Of a DNA stretch of 64,000 nt, positions 55,491 through 64,000 are shown one piece after another (the first letter of the stretch is position 1; every line of letters begins with the position of its first letter). The notes beneath the pieces are model-generated. The model was not told the DNA's origin, did no database searches, and saw nothing but the letters and a program-made list of their open reading frames with translations. The stretch covers positions 248,001-312,000 of the forward strand of contig JAKVCX010000004.1 in assembly GCA_022448525.1 (NCBI GenBank), in the 5' to 3' direction. Made by a program: the position numbers and the translations under genes. This DNA is from Tenacibaculum sp. Lineage in GTDB: Bacteria; Bacteroidota; Bacteroidia; Flavobacteriales; Flavobacteriaceae.

Positions 55491-57260
55491 ATGCAACCGA
55501 TAAGAAATATAGCAATTATTGCACACGTAGATCACGGTAAAACTACCTTGGTAGATAAGATTATTGATCAAGCAAAAATTTTAGATGAGCGTAAAGAACG
55601 TACAGACCTTTTATTAGATAATAATGATTTAGAAAGAGAAAGAGGAATTACAATCTTATCTAAAAATGTATCTGTAAACTATAAAGGTGTTAAGATTAAT
55701 GTAATCGATACTCCTGGTCACGCCGATTTTGGTGGAGAAGTTGAACGTGTATTAAAAATGGCAGATGGTGTTCTTTTATTGGTTGATGCCTTTGAAGGTC
55801 CAATGCCACAAACTCGTTTTGTTTTAGGAAAAGCATTAGAATTAGGGTTAACTCCGATTGTTGTAGTAAACAAAGTAGATAAAGAAAACTGTACACCTGA
55901 TTTAGTTCATGAGAAGGTTTTTGATTTAATGTTTGCACTAGATGCTACAGAAGAGCAATTAGAGTATAAAACTATTTACGGTTCTGCGAAGAATGGATGG
56001 ATGAGTGAAGACTGGCAAGAACAAACAGATAGTATTGTTCCGTTATTAGATGCTGTTATTGAGACTATTCCTGAAGCTCCATATAGAGAAGGTTCTCCTC
56101 AAATGCAAATTACTTCATTAGATTATTCATCTTTTAAAGGAAGAATTGCTATTGGTAGAGTATATCGTGGTGATTTAGAAAAGAACAAAGATTATATGCT
56201 TTGTAAAGCAGATGGAACTACTAAAAAAGTTAGAATTAAAGAATTACACGTTTTTGAAGGAATGGGTAAGGCTGAAACTGATAAAGTAAGAAGTGGAGAT
56301 ATTTGTGCTGTTACTGGTATTGATGATTTCGAAATCGGTGATACTATTGCAGATTTAGAAAATCCAGAAGCATTAGGTAGAATTGAAGTAGATAAGCCTA
56401 CGATGAGTATGTTATTTACAATTAACAATTCTCCGTTCTATGGAAAAGAAGGAAAATATGTAACTTCTCGTCACTTACGTGATCGTTTGTATAAAGAGAC
56501 TGAGAAAAATTTAGCCTTAAGAATTGAAGATACAGATACGGAAGATAAGTTTAATGTATTTGGTAGAGGAATTCTTCACTTATCAGTATTAATTGAAACG
56601 ATGAGAAGAGAAGGTTATGAGTTACAAGTTGGTCGTCCACAAGTTATCTTAAAAGAGATAGATGGTGTGAAGTGTGAACCTTATGAAACTTTAGTAATTG
56701 ATGTACCAGAAGAATTAGCTTCAAAGGCTATTAATTTAGTTACAATGCGTAAAGGTGACTTGTTAGTAATGGAACCTAAGGGTGATTTACAACACTTAGA
56801 GTTCGATATTCCTTCTCGTGGATTAATTGGTTTAAGAAATAAATTATTAACTGCAACTCAGGGAGAGGCTATTATTAACCATAGATTAAGAGGTTATGAC
56901 GCTTACAAAGGAGAGTTTAGTGATTTAGTAAATGGAGCTATTGTTTCTTCAGAAACAGGAAAGGCTACAGCATATGCAATTGACCGTTTACAAGATAGAG
57001 GTAAGTTTTTTATCGATCCTAACCAAGAGATTTATAAAGGTCAGGTTGTTGGTGAGAATGCCAAGCAAGATGATTTAGCAGTAAATTTAATTAAAGGTAA
57101 GAAATTAACAAATGTACGTGCTTCAGGTTCTGATGATGGTGTTAAAATTGCACCAAAGATTAATATGTCATTAGAAGAGTGCATGGAATACATAAAGGAT
57201 GATGAATACCTAGAAGTTACTCCAGAAAGTTTAAGAATGAGAAAGATTAACTTCAGATAA
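55491..57260 (+). CDS. typA: translational GTPase TypA/BipA
   Basis: A 589-residue ribosome-associated GTPase of the EF-G-like family, involved in ribosome assembly and stress adaptation. GTPase motifs: A-H-V-D-H-G-K-T-T (G1), the switch-I R-G-I-T-I, D-T-P-G-H (G3), N-K-V-D (G4) and S-A-K (G5). Later beta-barrel and TypA-specific C-terminal domains (R-G-L-I-G-L-R). Length is close to the family's 600. Lack of EF-G domain IV and the RGLIGLR region separate it from EF-G and LepA. Monocistronic, with a GCGCC-bearing promoter and its own terminator. Confidence 0.97.
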   Translation: MQPIRNIAIIAHVDHGKTTLVDKIIDQAKILDERKERTDLLLDNNDLERERGITILSKNVSVNYKGVKINVIDTPGHADFGGEVERVLKMADGVLLLVDAFEGPMPQTRFVLGKALELGLTPIVVVNKVDKENCTPDLVHEKVFDLMFALDATEEQLEYKTIYGSAKNGWMSEDWQEQTDSIVPLLDAVIETIPEAPYREGSPQMQITSLDYSSFKGRIAIGRVYRGDLEKNKDYMLCKADGTTKKVRIKELHVFEGMGKAETDKVRSGDICAVTGIDDFEIGDTIADLENPEALGRIEVDKPTMSMLFTINNSPFYGKEGKYVTSRHLRDRLYKETEKNLALRIEDTDTEDKFNVFGRGILHLSVLIETMRREGYELQVGRPQVILKEIDGVKCEPYETLVIDVPEELASKAINLVTMRKGDLLVMEPKGDLQHLEFDIPSRGLIGLRNKLLTATQGEAIINHRLRGYDAYKGEFSDLVNGAIVSSETGKATAYAIDRLQDRGKFFIDPNQEIYKGQVVGENAKQDDLAVNLIKGKKLTNVRASGSDDGVKIAPKINMSLEECMEYIKDDEYLEVTPESLRMRKINFR

Positions 57261-57281
57261 TCATACTCTTAATAAAATGTT

Positions 57282-57309
57282 AAAAGACACCCTTATCGGG
57301 TGTTTTTTT
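57282..57309 (+). terminator. intrinsic terminator of typA
   Basis: Stem ACACCC / GGGTGT with flanking A/T pairs, a 5-base loop (57293-57297), and seven T residues. Confidence 0.88.
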
Positions 57310-57362
57310 GTGAAAAGTTGTTAATTGTTTAATTTAAATACTAAAAAGTTAAACAAAATTAA

Positions 57363-57370
57363 TATATTTG
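57363..57370 (+). promoter_or_regulatory. -7 box of the fasciclin gene
   Basis: TATATTTG, about 107 bases before the ATG. The long leader contains the palindrome TTTGGCCAAA (57402-57411) and a possible 6-bp hairpin (GTCACA / TGTGGC). Confidence 0.4.
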
Positions 57371-57477
57371 ATGTGTCACATTCTTTGAATTGTGGCAATT
57401 TTTTGGCCAAATCATTTATTGTTTATTAAATTATTTAAAAACTTAAACATTTTCACTAACCCTAAAGCAATCAGGTA

Positions 57478-58872
57478 ATGTTATTAAAATCAATCAAAAA
57501 AGTTTTTTTCTTAAGTTTATTCTTAGGATTCGGGTTCCTTACTTCATGTGATGACGATGACACAAATGCAATCGAAGAGAATATTGTAGATATCGCTTCA
57601 TCAGATAGTAATTTTTCAATTTTAGTTCAAGCTTTACAGAGAGCTGACTTAGTTTCTGCACTTCAGGCAGACGGTTCTTTAACTGTTTTTGCTCCAACTA
57701 ATAATGCATTTCAGGCTTTATTAGACAAAAAAGCGGCGTGGAATACATTAGAAGATATTCCAGTAGAGACATTAAAAAGTGTATTATTATACCATGTATT
57801 ACCAATTTATGCACCATCACAAAATTTAAGCGATAATCAAGTAGTTTCTACTTTGAACGGAGCTAATTTAACTATTGATTTATCTAGTGGTGTAAAAATT
57901 GAGAGCGCTACAGGTCAATCAGTTTCAGTTACTCAAGCTGATTTATTAGCAAAAAACGGAGTTATTCATGTAATTAATGAGGTTTTATTACCAGGCGAGT
58001 TACCAAAGGATATAACTGATTTAGCAATTGCAACTCCTGATTTAAGTATTTTGGTTCAGGCATTACAAAGAGCTAATTTAGTGGGAGCTTTACAAGCAGA
58101 TGGTCCTTACACAGTTTTTGCTCCAACGAATGCTGCTTTCCAAGCATTATTAGATTCAAACGCTGACTGGAATTCATTAGACGATATTCCTGTTGACGTA
58201 TTAACTAATGTTTTATTATTCCATGTGATTAATGGAAACGTTACTTCTGATATGTTATCAGATACTTATGTGAATACTTTAGCAACAGGTCCAAATAGCG
58301 AGCCGTTGTCATTACAAATTGAAGTAACTGGAGGAATTGAATTTAACGGAGATGCAAACCCTGTTTCAGGTTCAATAAATATAGCTGCTTCAAATGGAAC
58401 AATTCATGTAATTGATAAAGTTATGTTACCACCAAATGTAGTTACATTGGCTTTAAACAATGCTGGATTCACTTCATTAGTAGCAGCATTAACAGATTCA
58501 AGACATACAACTGATTTCGTATCAATTTTAAGTGGAGACGGACCATTTACAATCTTTGCTCCAACAAATGCTGCTTTCCAAGCTTTATTAGATTCTAACG
58601 ATTCATGGAACAGTTTAGCAGATATTCCAATTGCTACTTTAGATGCAGTTTTAAAGTATCATGTAGTGAATGGAGCAAATGTTCAGGCAGATCAATTAAC
58701 AAACGGAGACGTAACAACTTTAGGAGGTACAATCACAATAGATTTAACTTCTGGAGCACAAATACAAACATCAAGCATGCAAACAGTTAACATTTTAGTT
58801 GGTGCTGCTACCAATGATGTTCAAGGTACTAATGGTGTAATCCATGCAGTAGACACGGTGTTATTACCATAG
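57478..58872 (+). CDS. lipoprotein with three fasciclin (FAS1) domains
   Basis: A 464-residue surface lipoprotein: lipobox FLTSC followed by acidic DDDD, a likely surface-export signal in Bacteroidota. Three FAS1 domains (about residues 38-175, 180-320, 325-464), each with the T-V/I-F-A-P-T-N-x-A-F box and a Y/F-H-V second box. The copies are very alike: F-A-P-T-N-A-A-F-Q-A-L-L-D-S-N occurs in the second and third. FAS1 proteins mediate adhesion, so a role in cell-surface or matrix attachment is likely. Single gene between hairpins. Confidence 0.95.
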   Translation: MLLKSIKKVFFLSLFLGFGFLTSCDDDDTNAIEENIVDIASSDSNFSILVQALQRADLVSALQADGSLTVFAPTNNAFQALLDKKAAWNTLEDIPVETLKSVLLYHVLPIYAPSQNLSDNQVVSTLNGANLTIDLSSGVKIESATGQSVSVTQADLLAKNGVIHVINEVLLPGELPKDITDLAIATPDLSILVQALQRANLVGALQADGPYTVFAPTNAAFQALLDSNADWNSLDDIPVDVLTNVLLFHVINGNVTSDMLSDTYVNTLATGPNSEPLSLQIEVTGGIEFNGDANPVSGSINIAASNGTIHVIDKVMLPPNVVTLALNNAGFTSLVAALTDSRHTTDFVSILSGDGPFTIFAPTNAAFQALLDSNDSWNSLADIPIATLDAVLKYHVVNGANVQADQLTNGDVTTLGGTITIDLTSGAQIQTSSMQTVNILVGAATNDVQGTNGVIHAVDTVLLP

Positions 58873-58898
58873 TTATTTAAACATTTGTTATTAGTATG

Positions 58899-58923
58899 AA
58901 CCACTCGAAAGAGTGGTTTTTTT
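58899..58923 (+). terminator. intrinsic terminator of the fasciclin gene
   Basis: AACCACTC (58899-58906), GAAA loop, GAGTGGTT (58911-58918), then a T-run. Confidence 0.92.
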
Positions 58924-58960
58924 ATCCTTTATATTAAAATAGTTTTTAGCGTCTTTTTAT

Positions 58961-58968
58961 TAGATTTG
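58961..58968 (+). promoter_or_regulatory. -7 box of the SLC13 gene
   Basis: TAGATTTG matches TAnnTTTG, 24 bases before the ATG at 58993. Confidence 0.5.
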
Positions 58969-58992
58969 GATTTGTTTTAATGAAATTCATAA

Positions 58993-60423
58993 ATGTTATT
59001 ATCAAAAAGAATAGGATTAATCTTAGCGCCTTTACTATTTTTAATTTTTAAGTTATTACCCTTTACCTTTATTTCAGAGTCCGCAGATGCAGTAATTGCT
59101 GTTGCTATTTGGATGATCATCTGGTGGATTACTGAAGCTGTTCATATTGCTGTTACTTCACTTTTACCGTTAATTTTATTTCCTCTTCTAAAGGTTATGC
59201 CTATTGGAGAAGTAGGTGCGAACTATGGGAGTCCTATTATATTTTTATTTTTCGGAGGTTTTATTTTGGCTTTAGCTTTGGAGAAAGTTAATTTGCATAA
59301 ACGAATTGCGTTGAACATTGTAAAACTTACAGGTACAACTCCGAATAAAGTTATTTTAGGATTTATGATTGCTACAGCTTTTATGAGCATGTGGATTAGT
59401 AACACAGCAAGCACCGTTGTGATGTTACCAATTGCATTATCAGTAGTTAAATTATTAATCACAGATGATGACGGATTCACTAAGCAAGATCGAAACTTTG
59501 CCTTAAACATCATGTTAGGTATTGCGTTTTCTGCAAATGCAGGAGGAATTGCTACAGTTATAGGAACTCCGCCAAATTCGGTTTTAATTGGATTATTAGA
59601 AAATGAATATAATATTCAGATTTCATTTGTGAAATGGATGACAATGGGATTACCATTCTCTATGTTAATGATTTGGTTTTCTTATATCGTTCTCACAAAA
59701 TTGATGTTTCCTTGTAATACGATTAATTTTTCTCAAACGGAAAATGTTATTAATGACGAATTAAAAAAGCTAGGAAAAATTTCAAAAGAAGAAAAACGAG
59801 TTTTATTAGTTTTTGGAATTACTGTTTTATTATGGATTACAAGGACTATAATTAATGGAATATTTCCAGGATTAAAGTTATCGGACACTATTATTAGTTT
59901 AATTGGAGCAGTATCATTATTTGTGATTCCGATGAATATGAAAACAGGAGCGTTTGTTCTAGAATGGAAAGATACAGAGAAATTAGCTTGGGGAATATTA
60001 ATTTTATTTGGAGGAGGACTATCTCTGGCGAAAGGAATGGCTTCAAGCGGAGTAGTAGATGTAATTACAGATATTATTCAAAATAGTGGATTTAATCCAT
60101 TTATAGTAATTAGTTTACTAATAGTTCTAATGTTATTCATGACAGAATTAATGAGTAATGTTGCATTGGTTGCAGTTTTAGCACCAGTAATTGCAGGAAT
60201 AGCAATTGGTTTTGGTGTACCGCTATTGTATGTTTTAATTCCCGTAACAATGGCATCTAGTTGTGCATTTATGTTGCCTATGGCTACACCACCAAATGCT
60301 ATTGTATTTGCTAGCGGATATATTAAAGTGAAACAAATGGTAAGAGCTGGTGTTTTGTTAAACATCATTGCGGTTCTACTGTTAATTTTATACTACAAAT
60401 TCATCATTCCATTAATATTCTAA
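58993..60423 (+). CDS. SLC13/DASS-family anion transporter
   Basis: A 476-residue transporter with about 11-12 membrane helices, of the divalent-anion:Na+ symporter family (di/tricarboxylates or sulfate). The two inverted-repeat SNT motifs are present: W-I-S-N-T-A-S-T in the first half and L-M-S-N-V-A in the second, which bind substrate carboxylate and Na+. P-P-N-S and P-P-N-A follow each repeat as usual. No C-terminal TrkA-C domains, so it resembles the dicarboxylate (VcINDY-like) rather than the sulfate type. Substrate is inferred. Confidence 0.93.
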   Translation: MLLSKRIGLILAPLLFLIFKLLPFTFISESADAVIAVAIWMIIWWITEAVHIAVTSLLPLILFPLLKVMPIGEVGANYGSPIIFLFFGGFILALALEKVNLHKRIALNIVKLTGTTPNKVILGFMIATAFMSMWISNTASTVVMLPIALSVVKLLITDDDGFTKQDRNFALNIMLGIAFSANAGGIATVIGTPPNSVLIGLLENEYNIQISFVKWMTMGLPFSMLMIWFSYIVLTKLMFPCNTINFSQTENVINDELKKLGKISKEEKRVLLVFGITVLLWITRTIINGIFPGLKLSDTIISLIGAVSLFVIPMNMKTGAFVLEWKDTEKLAWGILILFGGGLSLAKGMASSGVVDVITDIIQNSGFNPFIVISLLIVLMLFMTELMSNVALVAVLAPVIAGIAIGFGVPLLYVLIPVTMASSCAFMLPMATPPNAIVFASGYIKVKQMVRAGVLLNIIAVLLLILYYKFIIPLIF

Positions 60424-60424
60424 A

Positions 60425-60436
60425 TATCTTTGCGCC
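60425..60436 (+). promoter_or_regulatory. -7 box with GCGCC directly before the methyltransferase ATG
   Basis: TATCTTTG (60425-60432) then CGCC and ATG at 60437. Only four bases separate box and start codon, so the mRNA should be leaderless. The box overlaps the TAA of the SLC13 gene's immediate downstream region. Confidence 0.65.
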
Positions 60437-61591
60437 ATGATAAATTTGGAACAGTTTTTTAAAGAGTTAAATAGTAGTATAACAGATGATAATTTTGTCA
60501 AAATTACATTGAGTAAACCAATTAGTAAGAGTTTTGGTTTACCAAATGTTTATGTACGTTTAGTTCTTATTAAAAACGAACAACAACTTCAGTTTACATA
60601 TAGATATAATACCAATGATCAAACAAAGAATTTTAGTTTGGAAGATGGAATTGAAGAGATTTCTATTTTACTAGATGAAAAGTTTCGAGCAGCTACATTA
60701 TTTACTCTAGAAAATGATGTAATGGTTATGATTTCTAAAAAGAAGAAAGTATCTATTAGAAAAACGGCTCCAAGTTTTAAAAACAAATTACCAGAAGTTC
60801 ACGATAAGCCAAAAACCAAAAGAATATTACTTGAGAGTAAATATTTACAGTATTTAGGGATTACCGATAAAAACCATAAAGTAATTCCGAAAATGGCGGA
60901 TAAGTACCGTCAAATCAATAAATATCTTGAAATTATAGAGAATTTATTAGTTTCAGTAAATACGGGAAAACAAATACATATTGTGGATATGGGATCAGGT
61001 AAAGGGTATTTAACTTTTGCTTTATATGATTACTTAATTAACATTAGAAATTATAATGTATCCATTACCGGAATAGAATTACGTGACTATCTAGTTGAAT
61101 TCTGTAACGATGTTGCTCAGAAATGTGATTTTACTAATCTAAATTTTGTTGAACAGAGAATTGAAGAATACGATAATAATAAAATTGATATTTTAATTGC
61201 TTTACACGCTTGCGATACTGCAACAGATGATGCTATTTATAAAGGTTTAATGGCAAATGCAGAGTTAATAGTTTGCGCTCCATGTTGTCATAAACAAGTA
61301 CGTCAACAGGTAAAAGGAATAGAGCAGGAGAGTCCGTTATTAAAATATGGTATTTTCAAGGAGCGTCAGTTCGAAATGGTTACGGATACTATTAGAGCTT
61401 TACTTTTAGAAAAGCATCAGTATAATACCAAAGTATTTGAATTCATCAGTAGTGAACATACACATAAAAATGTGATGCTAGTGGGAAGTAAATCCAGCAA
61501 GAAAAAAGATACAGAATCAATTGATAAAAAAATAGAAGATTTAAAAGAGTTGTATCATATTAAGAGTCATTATTTGGAAACTCTTCTGTAG
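60437..61591 (+). CDS. class I SAM-dependent methyltransferase (Methyltransf_32/METTL25-like)
   Basis: A 384-residue methyltransferase. The N-terminal 150 residues are a family-specific domain. The Rossmann core has motif I V-D-M-G-S-G-K-G-Y-L-T-F, motif II G-I-E-L-R and the downstream D-I-L-I-A-L-H-A-C-D-T-A-T-D. The signature C-A-P-C-C-H-K-Q places it in the Methyltransf_32 group related to METTL25/RRNAD1. The substrate is unknown, with RNA or ribosomal targets plausible. Its promoter resembles those of typA and the ABC-F gene. It ends one base from the convergent small gene. Confidence 0.88.
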   Translation: MINLEQFFKELNSSITDDNFVKITLSKPISKSFGLPNVYVRLVLIKNEQQLQFTYRYNTNDQTKNFSLEDGIEEISILLDEKFRAATLFTLENDVMVMISKKKKVSIRKTAPSFKNKLPEVHDKPKTKRILLESKYLQYLGITDKNHKVIPKMADKYRQINKYLEIIENLLVSVNTGKQIHIVDMGSGKGYLTFALYDYLINIRNYNVSITGIELRDYLVEFCNDVAQKCDFTNLNFVEQRIEEYDNNKIDILIALHACDTATDDAIYKGLMANAELIVCAPCCHKQVRQQVKGIEQESPLLKYGIFKERQFEMVTDTIRALLLEKHQYNTKVFEFISSEHTHKNVMLVGSKSSKKKDTESIDKKIEDLKELYHIKSHYLETLL

Positions 61592-61592
61592 T

Positions 61593-62009
61593 TTAATCCG
61601 AGTCTAACATTTTTTCGATTCTCCATATTGCAACTTTTTGTATTCTTTGCATTCTCTCAGATAATTCAGAGTCATAAGAATTTCTTGAAGGTTGAAAACC
61701 TATCCAATTAGGAAAATATTTCTTGGCTAGTTTATAGATACTTCTATCAAATTTTTCGGACCTTAAATAACCGTGTTCATTATTCTTTAATCCAATTACC
61801 AAACTTGTTCGGTAAGAAGTAACAAATTTCAACCCTGACACAAGAAGAGGATTCATTTCTTGTAAACCTTCATCATCCCAATAAAAACTTAATGACAAAC
61901 CATCAATGTCCATTGTTGGATTTTTAATATTTGAATTGGTTGGTAAACTATTTTTATAACGGAAAAAAATGAACCAAATCTTGATATATAAATATAAATT
62001 TATAAGCAT
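61593..62009 (-). CDS. small protein of unknown function
   Basis: A 138-residue protein. The N-terminus (MLINLYLYIKIWFIFFRYK) is a possible membrane anchor. The rest is soluble and charged, with aromatic residues (S-F-Y-W-D-D-E-G-L) and a helical C-terminus (S-E-R-M-Q-R-I-Q-K-V-A-I-W-R-I-E-K-M). I do not recognise it. A later ATG (MDIDGLSL) is possible. It lies 44 bases after the ABC-F gene on the same strand and may be co-transcribed. Confidence 0.5.
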   Translation of the reverse strand: MLINLYLYIKIWFIFFRYKNSLPTNSNIKNPTMDIDGLSLSFYWDDEGLQEMNPLLVSGLKFVTSYRTSLVIGLKNNEHGYLRSEKFDRSIYKLAKKYFPNWIGFQPSRNSYDSELSERMQRIQKVAIWRIEKMLDSD

Positions 62010-62053
62010 ATTTTCCTTTTCAAAGTATTACATTAAAGATAAAGGTAAACACT

Positions 62054-63685
62054 TTACAAATCAATCTCTTTTAAAGCATTGATATTGTTTCTTTCTAAAA
62101 AGGCATCAATAGTTTCAAAGTGTTCAATTACTCGATTATCTTTAAACTCAAATACTTTTTCAGATAAACCTTGTAAAAAGTCACGATCGTGCGATACTAA
62201 AATCAAAGTCCCATCAAAATTCAAAAGCGCTTCTTTAATAACATCTTTTGATTTTAAATCTAAGTGATTCGTTGGCTCATCTAATATTAAAAGATTCACA
62301 GGTTCTAACAGTAATTTAACCATCGCCAAACGCGTTTTCTCACCTCCGGAAAGTACTTTTACTTTCTTCTCAAGATCGTCTCCACTAAACATAAAACGAC
62401 CTAAAATATTCTTTATTTGAGTTCGAATATCGCCTTCTGCAACCTCATCAACAGTTTGAAAAATAGTTAATTCTGGATCTAGTAAAGAAGCTTGATTTTG
62501 AGCAAAATATCCAACCTTTGCATTATGACCTAAACCGCATTCTCCATCAAAATCAATTTCACCCATAATGGCTTTTATCATGGTAGATTTTCCTTCTCCA
62601 TTTCGTCCTACAAAAGAAACTTTTTCTCCACGAGCAATAGAAAAACTAGCATCTTTAAATACAGTAAGATCTCCATATGTTTTAGTCAGCTCATTCACTT
62701 TTACAGGATAATCTCCGGATCTTGGAGAAGGAGGAAAGCGAAGTTTTAAAGCAGAAGTATCTACTTCATCAATTTCAACTGGAACTAATTTTTCTAACAT
62801 ACGTTCTCTCGAAGCGACTTGATTTGTTTTAGAATATGTTCCTTTAAATCGTTCAATAAATGCTTTGGTATCTGCAATAAATTTTTGTTGTTCTTGGTAT
62901 GCTTTTAATTGATGAGCTCTTCTTTCTTTTCGTAATTCTAAGTAATGAGAATAATTCGCTTTATAATCGTGAATCGTTCCCATAGTAACTTCAATAGTTC
63001 TATTGGTAATATTATCAATAAATGCTTTATCGTGAGAAATCACAACAACAGCTTTTGCTTTGTTTAACAGGAAGTTTTCTAACCAAATTACAGATTCGAT
63101 ATCTACGTGGTTTGTTGGCTCATCTAATAAAATTAAATCAGGCTTTTGAAGTAAAATTTTTGCCAATTCAATTCTCATTCGCCAACCTCCACTAAATTCA
63201 GAAGTAGCTCTTTCAAAATCTTCTTGCTTAAAACCTAATCCTTTTAACGCTTTTTCAACTTCAGCTTCATAATTAACTTCCTCTAAAGCATAATATTTCT
63301 CTCCTAAATCAGAAACACGTTCAATAATTTTCATGTACGCGTCAGATTCATAATCTGTTCTTGTTTCCAATTGTTTATTTAAATCATCCATTTCAGCTTT
63401 CATATCAAAAATAGCTTGAAATGCCTTTGAAGCTTCTTCTTTAACCGTACAATTATCTTCAATCAATAAATGTTGAGGAAGGTAGGCAATAACAGTATCT
63501 TTAGGGAAACGAACACCACCTTTAGTTGGAGAGTTTAATCCAGCAATAATCTTCATCATTGTTGATTTTCCTGCTCCATTTTTACCCATTAATGCGATTT
63601 TATCATTTTCATTAATTACAAATGAAACATCACTAAATAAGGCTTTACCATTAAACTCAACGGTTAATTGATCTACAGATATCAT
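62054..63685 (-). CDS. ABC-F family ATPase (ribosome-associated)
   Basis: A 543-residue protein with two ABC ATPase domains and no membrane segment. Walker A G-K-N-G-A-G-K-S-T and G-R-N-G-E-G-K-S-T. Signatures F-S-G-G-W-R-M-R and L-S-G-G-E-K-T-R. Walker B L-I-L-L-D-E-P-T-N-H twice. A charged linker of about 80 residues joins the domains, as in ABC-F translation factors (EttA/YbiT/Uup type). These act at the ribosomal E site. The subgroup cannot be fixed; the length is nearest YbiT. The minus-strand promoter box at 63705-63712 is followed by GCGCC. Confidence 0.94.
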   Translation of the reverse strand: MISVDQLTVEFNGKALFSDVSFVINENDKIALMGKNGAGKSTMMKIIAGLNSPTKGGVRFPKDTVIAYLPQHLLIEDNCTVKEEASKAFQAIFDMKAEMDDLNKQLETRTDYESDAYMKIIERVSDLGEKYYALEEVNYEAEVEKALKGLGFKQEDFERATSEFSGGWRMRIELAKILLQKPDLILLDEPTNHVDIESVIWLENFLLNKAKAVVVISHDKAFIDNITNRTIEVTMGTIHDYKANYSHYLELRKERRAHQLKAYQEQQKFIADTKAFIERFKGTYSKTNQVASRERMLEKLVPVEIDEVDTSALKLRFPPSPRSGDYPVKVNELTKTYGDLTVFKDASFSIARGEKVSFVGRNGEGKSTMIKAIMGEIDFDGECGLGHNAKVGYFAQNQASLLDPELTIFQTVDEVAEGDIRTQIKNILGRFMFSGDDLEKKVKVLSGGEKTRLAMVKLLLEPVNLLILDEPTNHLDLKSKDVIKEALLNFDGTLILVSHDRDFLQGLSEKVFEFKDNRVIEHFETIDAFLERNNINALKEIDL

Positions 63686-63699
63686 AATTCATGATTTAA

Positions 63700-63712
63700 T
63701 GGCGCGAAAATA
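63700..63712 (-). promoter_or_regulatory. -7 box of the ABC-F gene followed by GCGCC
   Basis: On the minus strand TATTTTCG (63712-63705) continues into CGCC, giving GCGCC ending at 63701. The box differs from TAnnTTTG at one place (C for T). The leader is about 15 bases. Confidence 0.5.
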
Positions 63713-63889
63713 GTAATTTTCAATTGCGTTAATATTCATTTTGAAGTTTCATTTTTGACCATTTTTAAAATTGTCAATTCATTCTGTCTTGAAGATTCGA
63801 GATATTTTTGTATTTCATTCTTTAAAGTAATGTTTAAAATTAAACTTTATTTAAGTTTTTGTGGTAAAATTAAAATTGTTGCATTTTTA
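63713..63889. other. AT-rich divergent intergenic region
   Basis: About 177 bases upstream of both the ABC-F gene (-) and the histidine-leader promoter (+). No ORF, RNA gene or clear hairpin is seen. Confidence 0.4.
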
Positions 63890-63922
63890 TTTGGATGAAT
63901 AAAAGAATATCATTTAAATTTG
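63890..63922 (+). promoter_or_regulatory. promoter of the putative histidine-operon leader
   Basis: TTTG (63890-63893), 21 bases, then TAAATTTG (63915-63922). This is a good Bacteroidota promoter. Transcription would start near 63927-63930, about 12-15 bases before the leader ATG. Confidence 0.65.
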
Positions 63923-63941
63923 CAATTGTAAAATTATTACA

Positions 63942-64000
63942 ATGACATTTATTCAATTACATCATCATCATCATCATATTTGCACTCAAGCGAATCGATA
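63942..64000 (+). CDS. hisL: putative his-operon leader peptide (transcription attenuator), cut by window edge
   Basis: A short ORF, ATG at 63942, reading MTFIQLHHHHHHICTQANR; the next codon starts TA at the window edge, so it may be the stop. Six histidine codons, all CAT, run from 63960 to 63977. This matches the design of hisL of enteric bacteria (seven His codons), in which ribosome stalling at low His-tRNA lets RNA polymerase pass a terminator. A good promoter lies just upstream. The histidine genes and the attenuator hairpins would lie beyond the window, so the call rests on the peptide and promoter alone. Confidence 0.75.
   Translation, partial: MTFIQLHHHHHHICTQANR

Noticed and set aside
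63960..63977. (CAT)6 as a simple microsatellite for phase variation
   Set aside because: It sits in frame in a short ATG-initiated ORF right after a good promoter. The histidine-leader explanation covers all of this, although slippage cannot be excluded.
1..64000. tRNA, rRNA, insertion sequence, integrase or prophage
   Set aside because: None recognised on either strand; gaps between genes are short and hold promoters and terminators.

Overview
The window is AT-rich DNA (roughly one third G+C by eye) from a member of the Bacteroidota, very probably a marine Flavobacteriaceae. The evidence is the TAnnTTTG promoter boxes, the lack of clear Shine-Dalgarno sequences, the DUF4252, DUF4856/imelysin/HTTM, GIN-domain and DUF4350/DUF4129 families, and a YtxJ bacillithiol-linked protein. 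It is ordinary chromosome. I see no rRNA or tRNA gene, insertion sequence, phage module or CRISPR array.

Layout. 1-1.8 kb: a patatin-like phospholipase cut by the window edge, coupled to a DUF72 gene. 1.9-5.7 kb: an S41 protease, then an ECF sigma factor, putative anti-sigma and two DUF4252 proteins. 5.8-10.1 kb: M1 aminopeptidase, a lipoprotein and AlkB. 10.1-13.7 kb: GIN-domain protein, a YhhN-like membrane protein, and a second ECF sigma/anti-sigma/DUF4097 operon. 13.9-17.1 kb: HMG-CoA lyase, a zinc protease and a 5'-nucleotidase-like lipoprotein. 17.2-23.4 kb: a DUF4856-imelysin-HTTM-TonB-receptor cluster, probably for metal (iron) uptake. 23.5-27.8 kb: an orphan membrane protein and a TPR histidine kinase/LytTR regulator pair flanked by two small soluble proteins of unknown function. 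28.1-35.7 kb: guaB, parE, parC, a DUF2834 protein and an MscS channel. 35.8-41.5 kb: envelope genes, pirin and a TlpA-like thioredoxin. 41.6-48.6 kb: a six-gene operon SpoIIM-DUF4129-DUF4350-MoxR-orphan-DUF58, divergent from an RDD gene. 48.6-57.3 kb: a secreted phosphatase, ClpB, YtxJ, a helicase, fumarylacetoacetase and TypA. 57.5-63.7 kb: fasciclin lipoprotein, SLC13 transporter, a methyltransferase, a small orphan and an ABC-F ATPase.

The most striking item is at the right edge. The last 60 bases encode a short ORF with six consecutive histidine codons behind a good Bacteroidota promoter, which looks like the leader peptide of an attenuated histidine operon lying just beyond the window. 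Other regulatory signals worth attention: both ECF sigma operons carry the same GTAAC-N16-(C/T)GTC promoter; three promoters in front of translation-related genes carry GCGCC directly after the -7 box, like the ppGpp-sensitive discriminator of E. coli rRNA promoters; and several genes start so close to the -7 box that their mRNAs should be leaderless.
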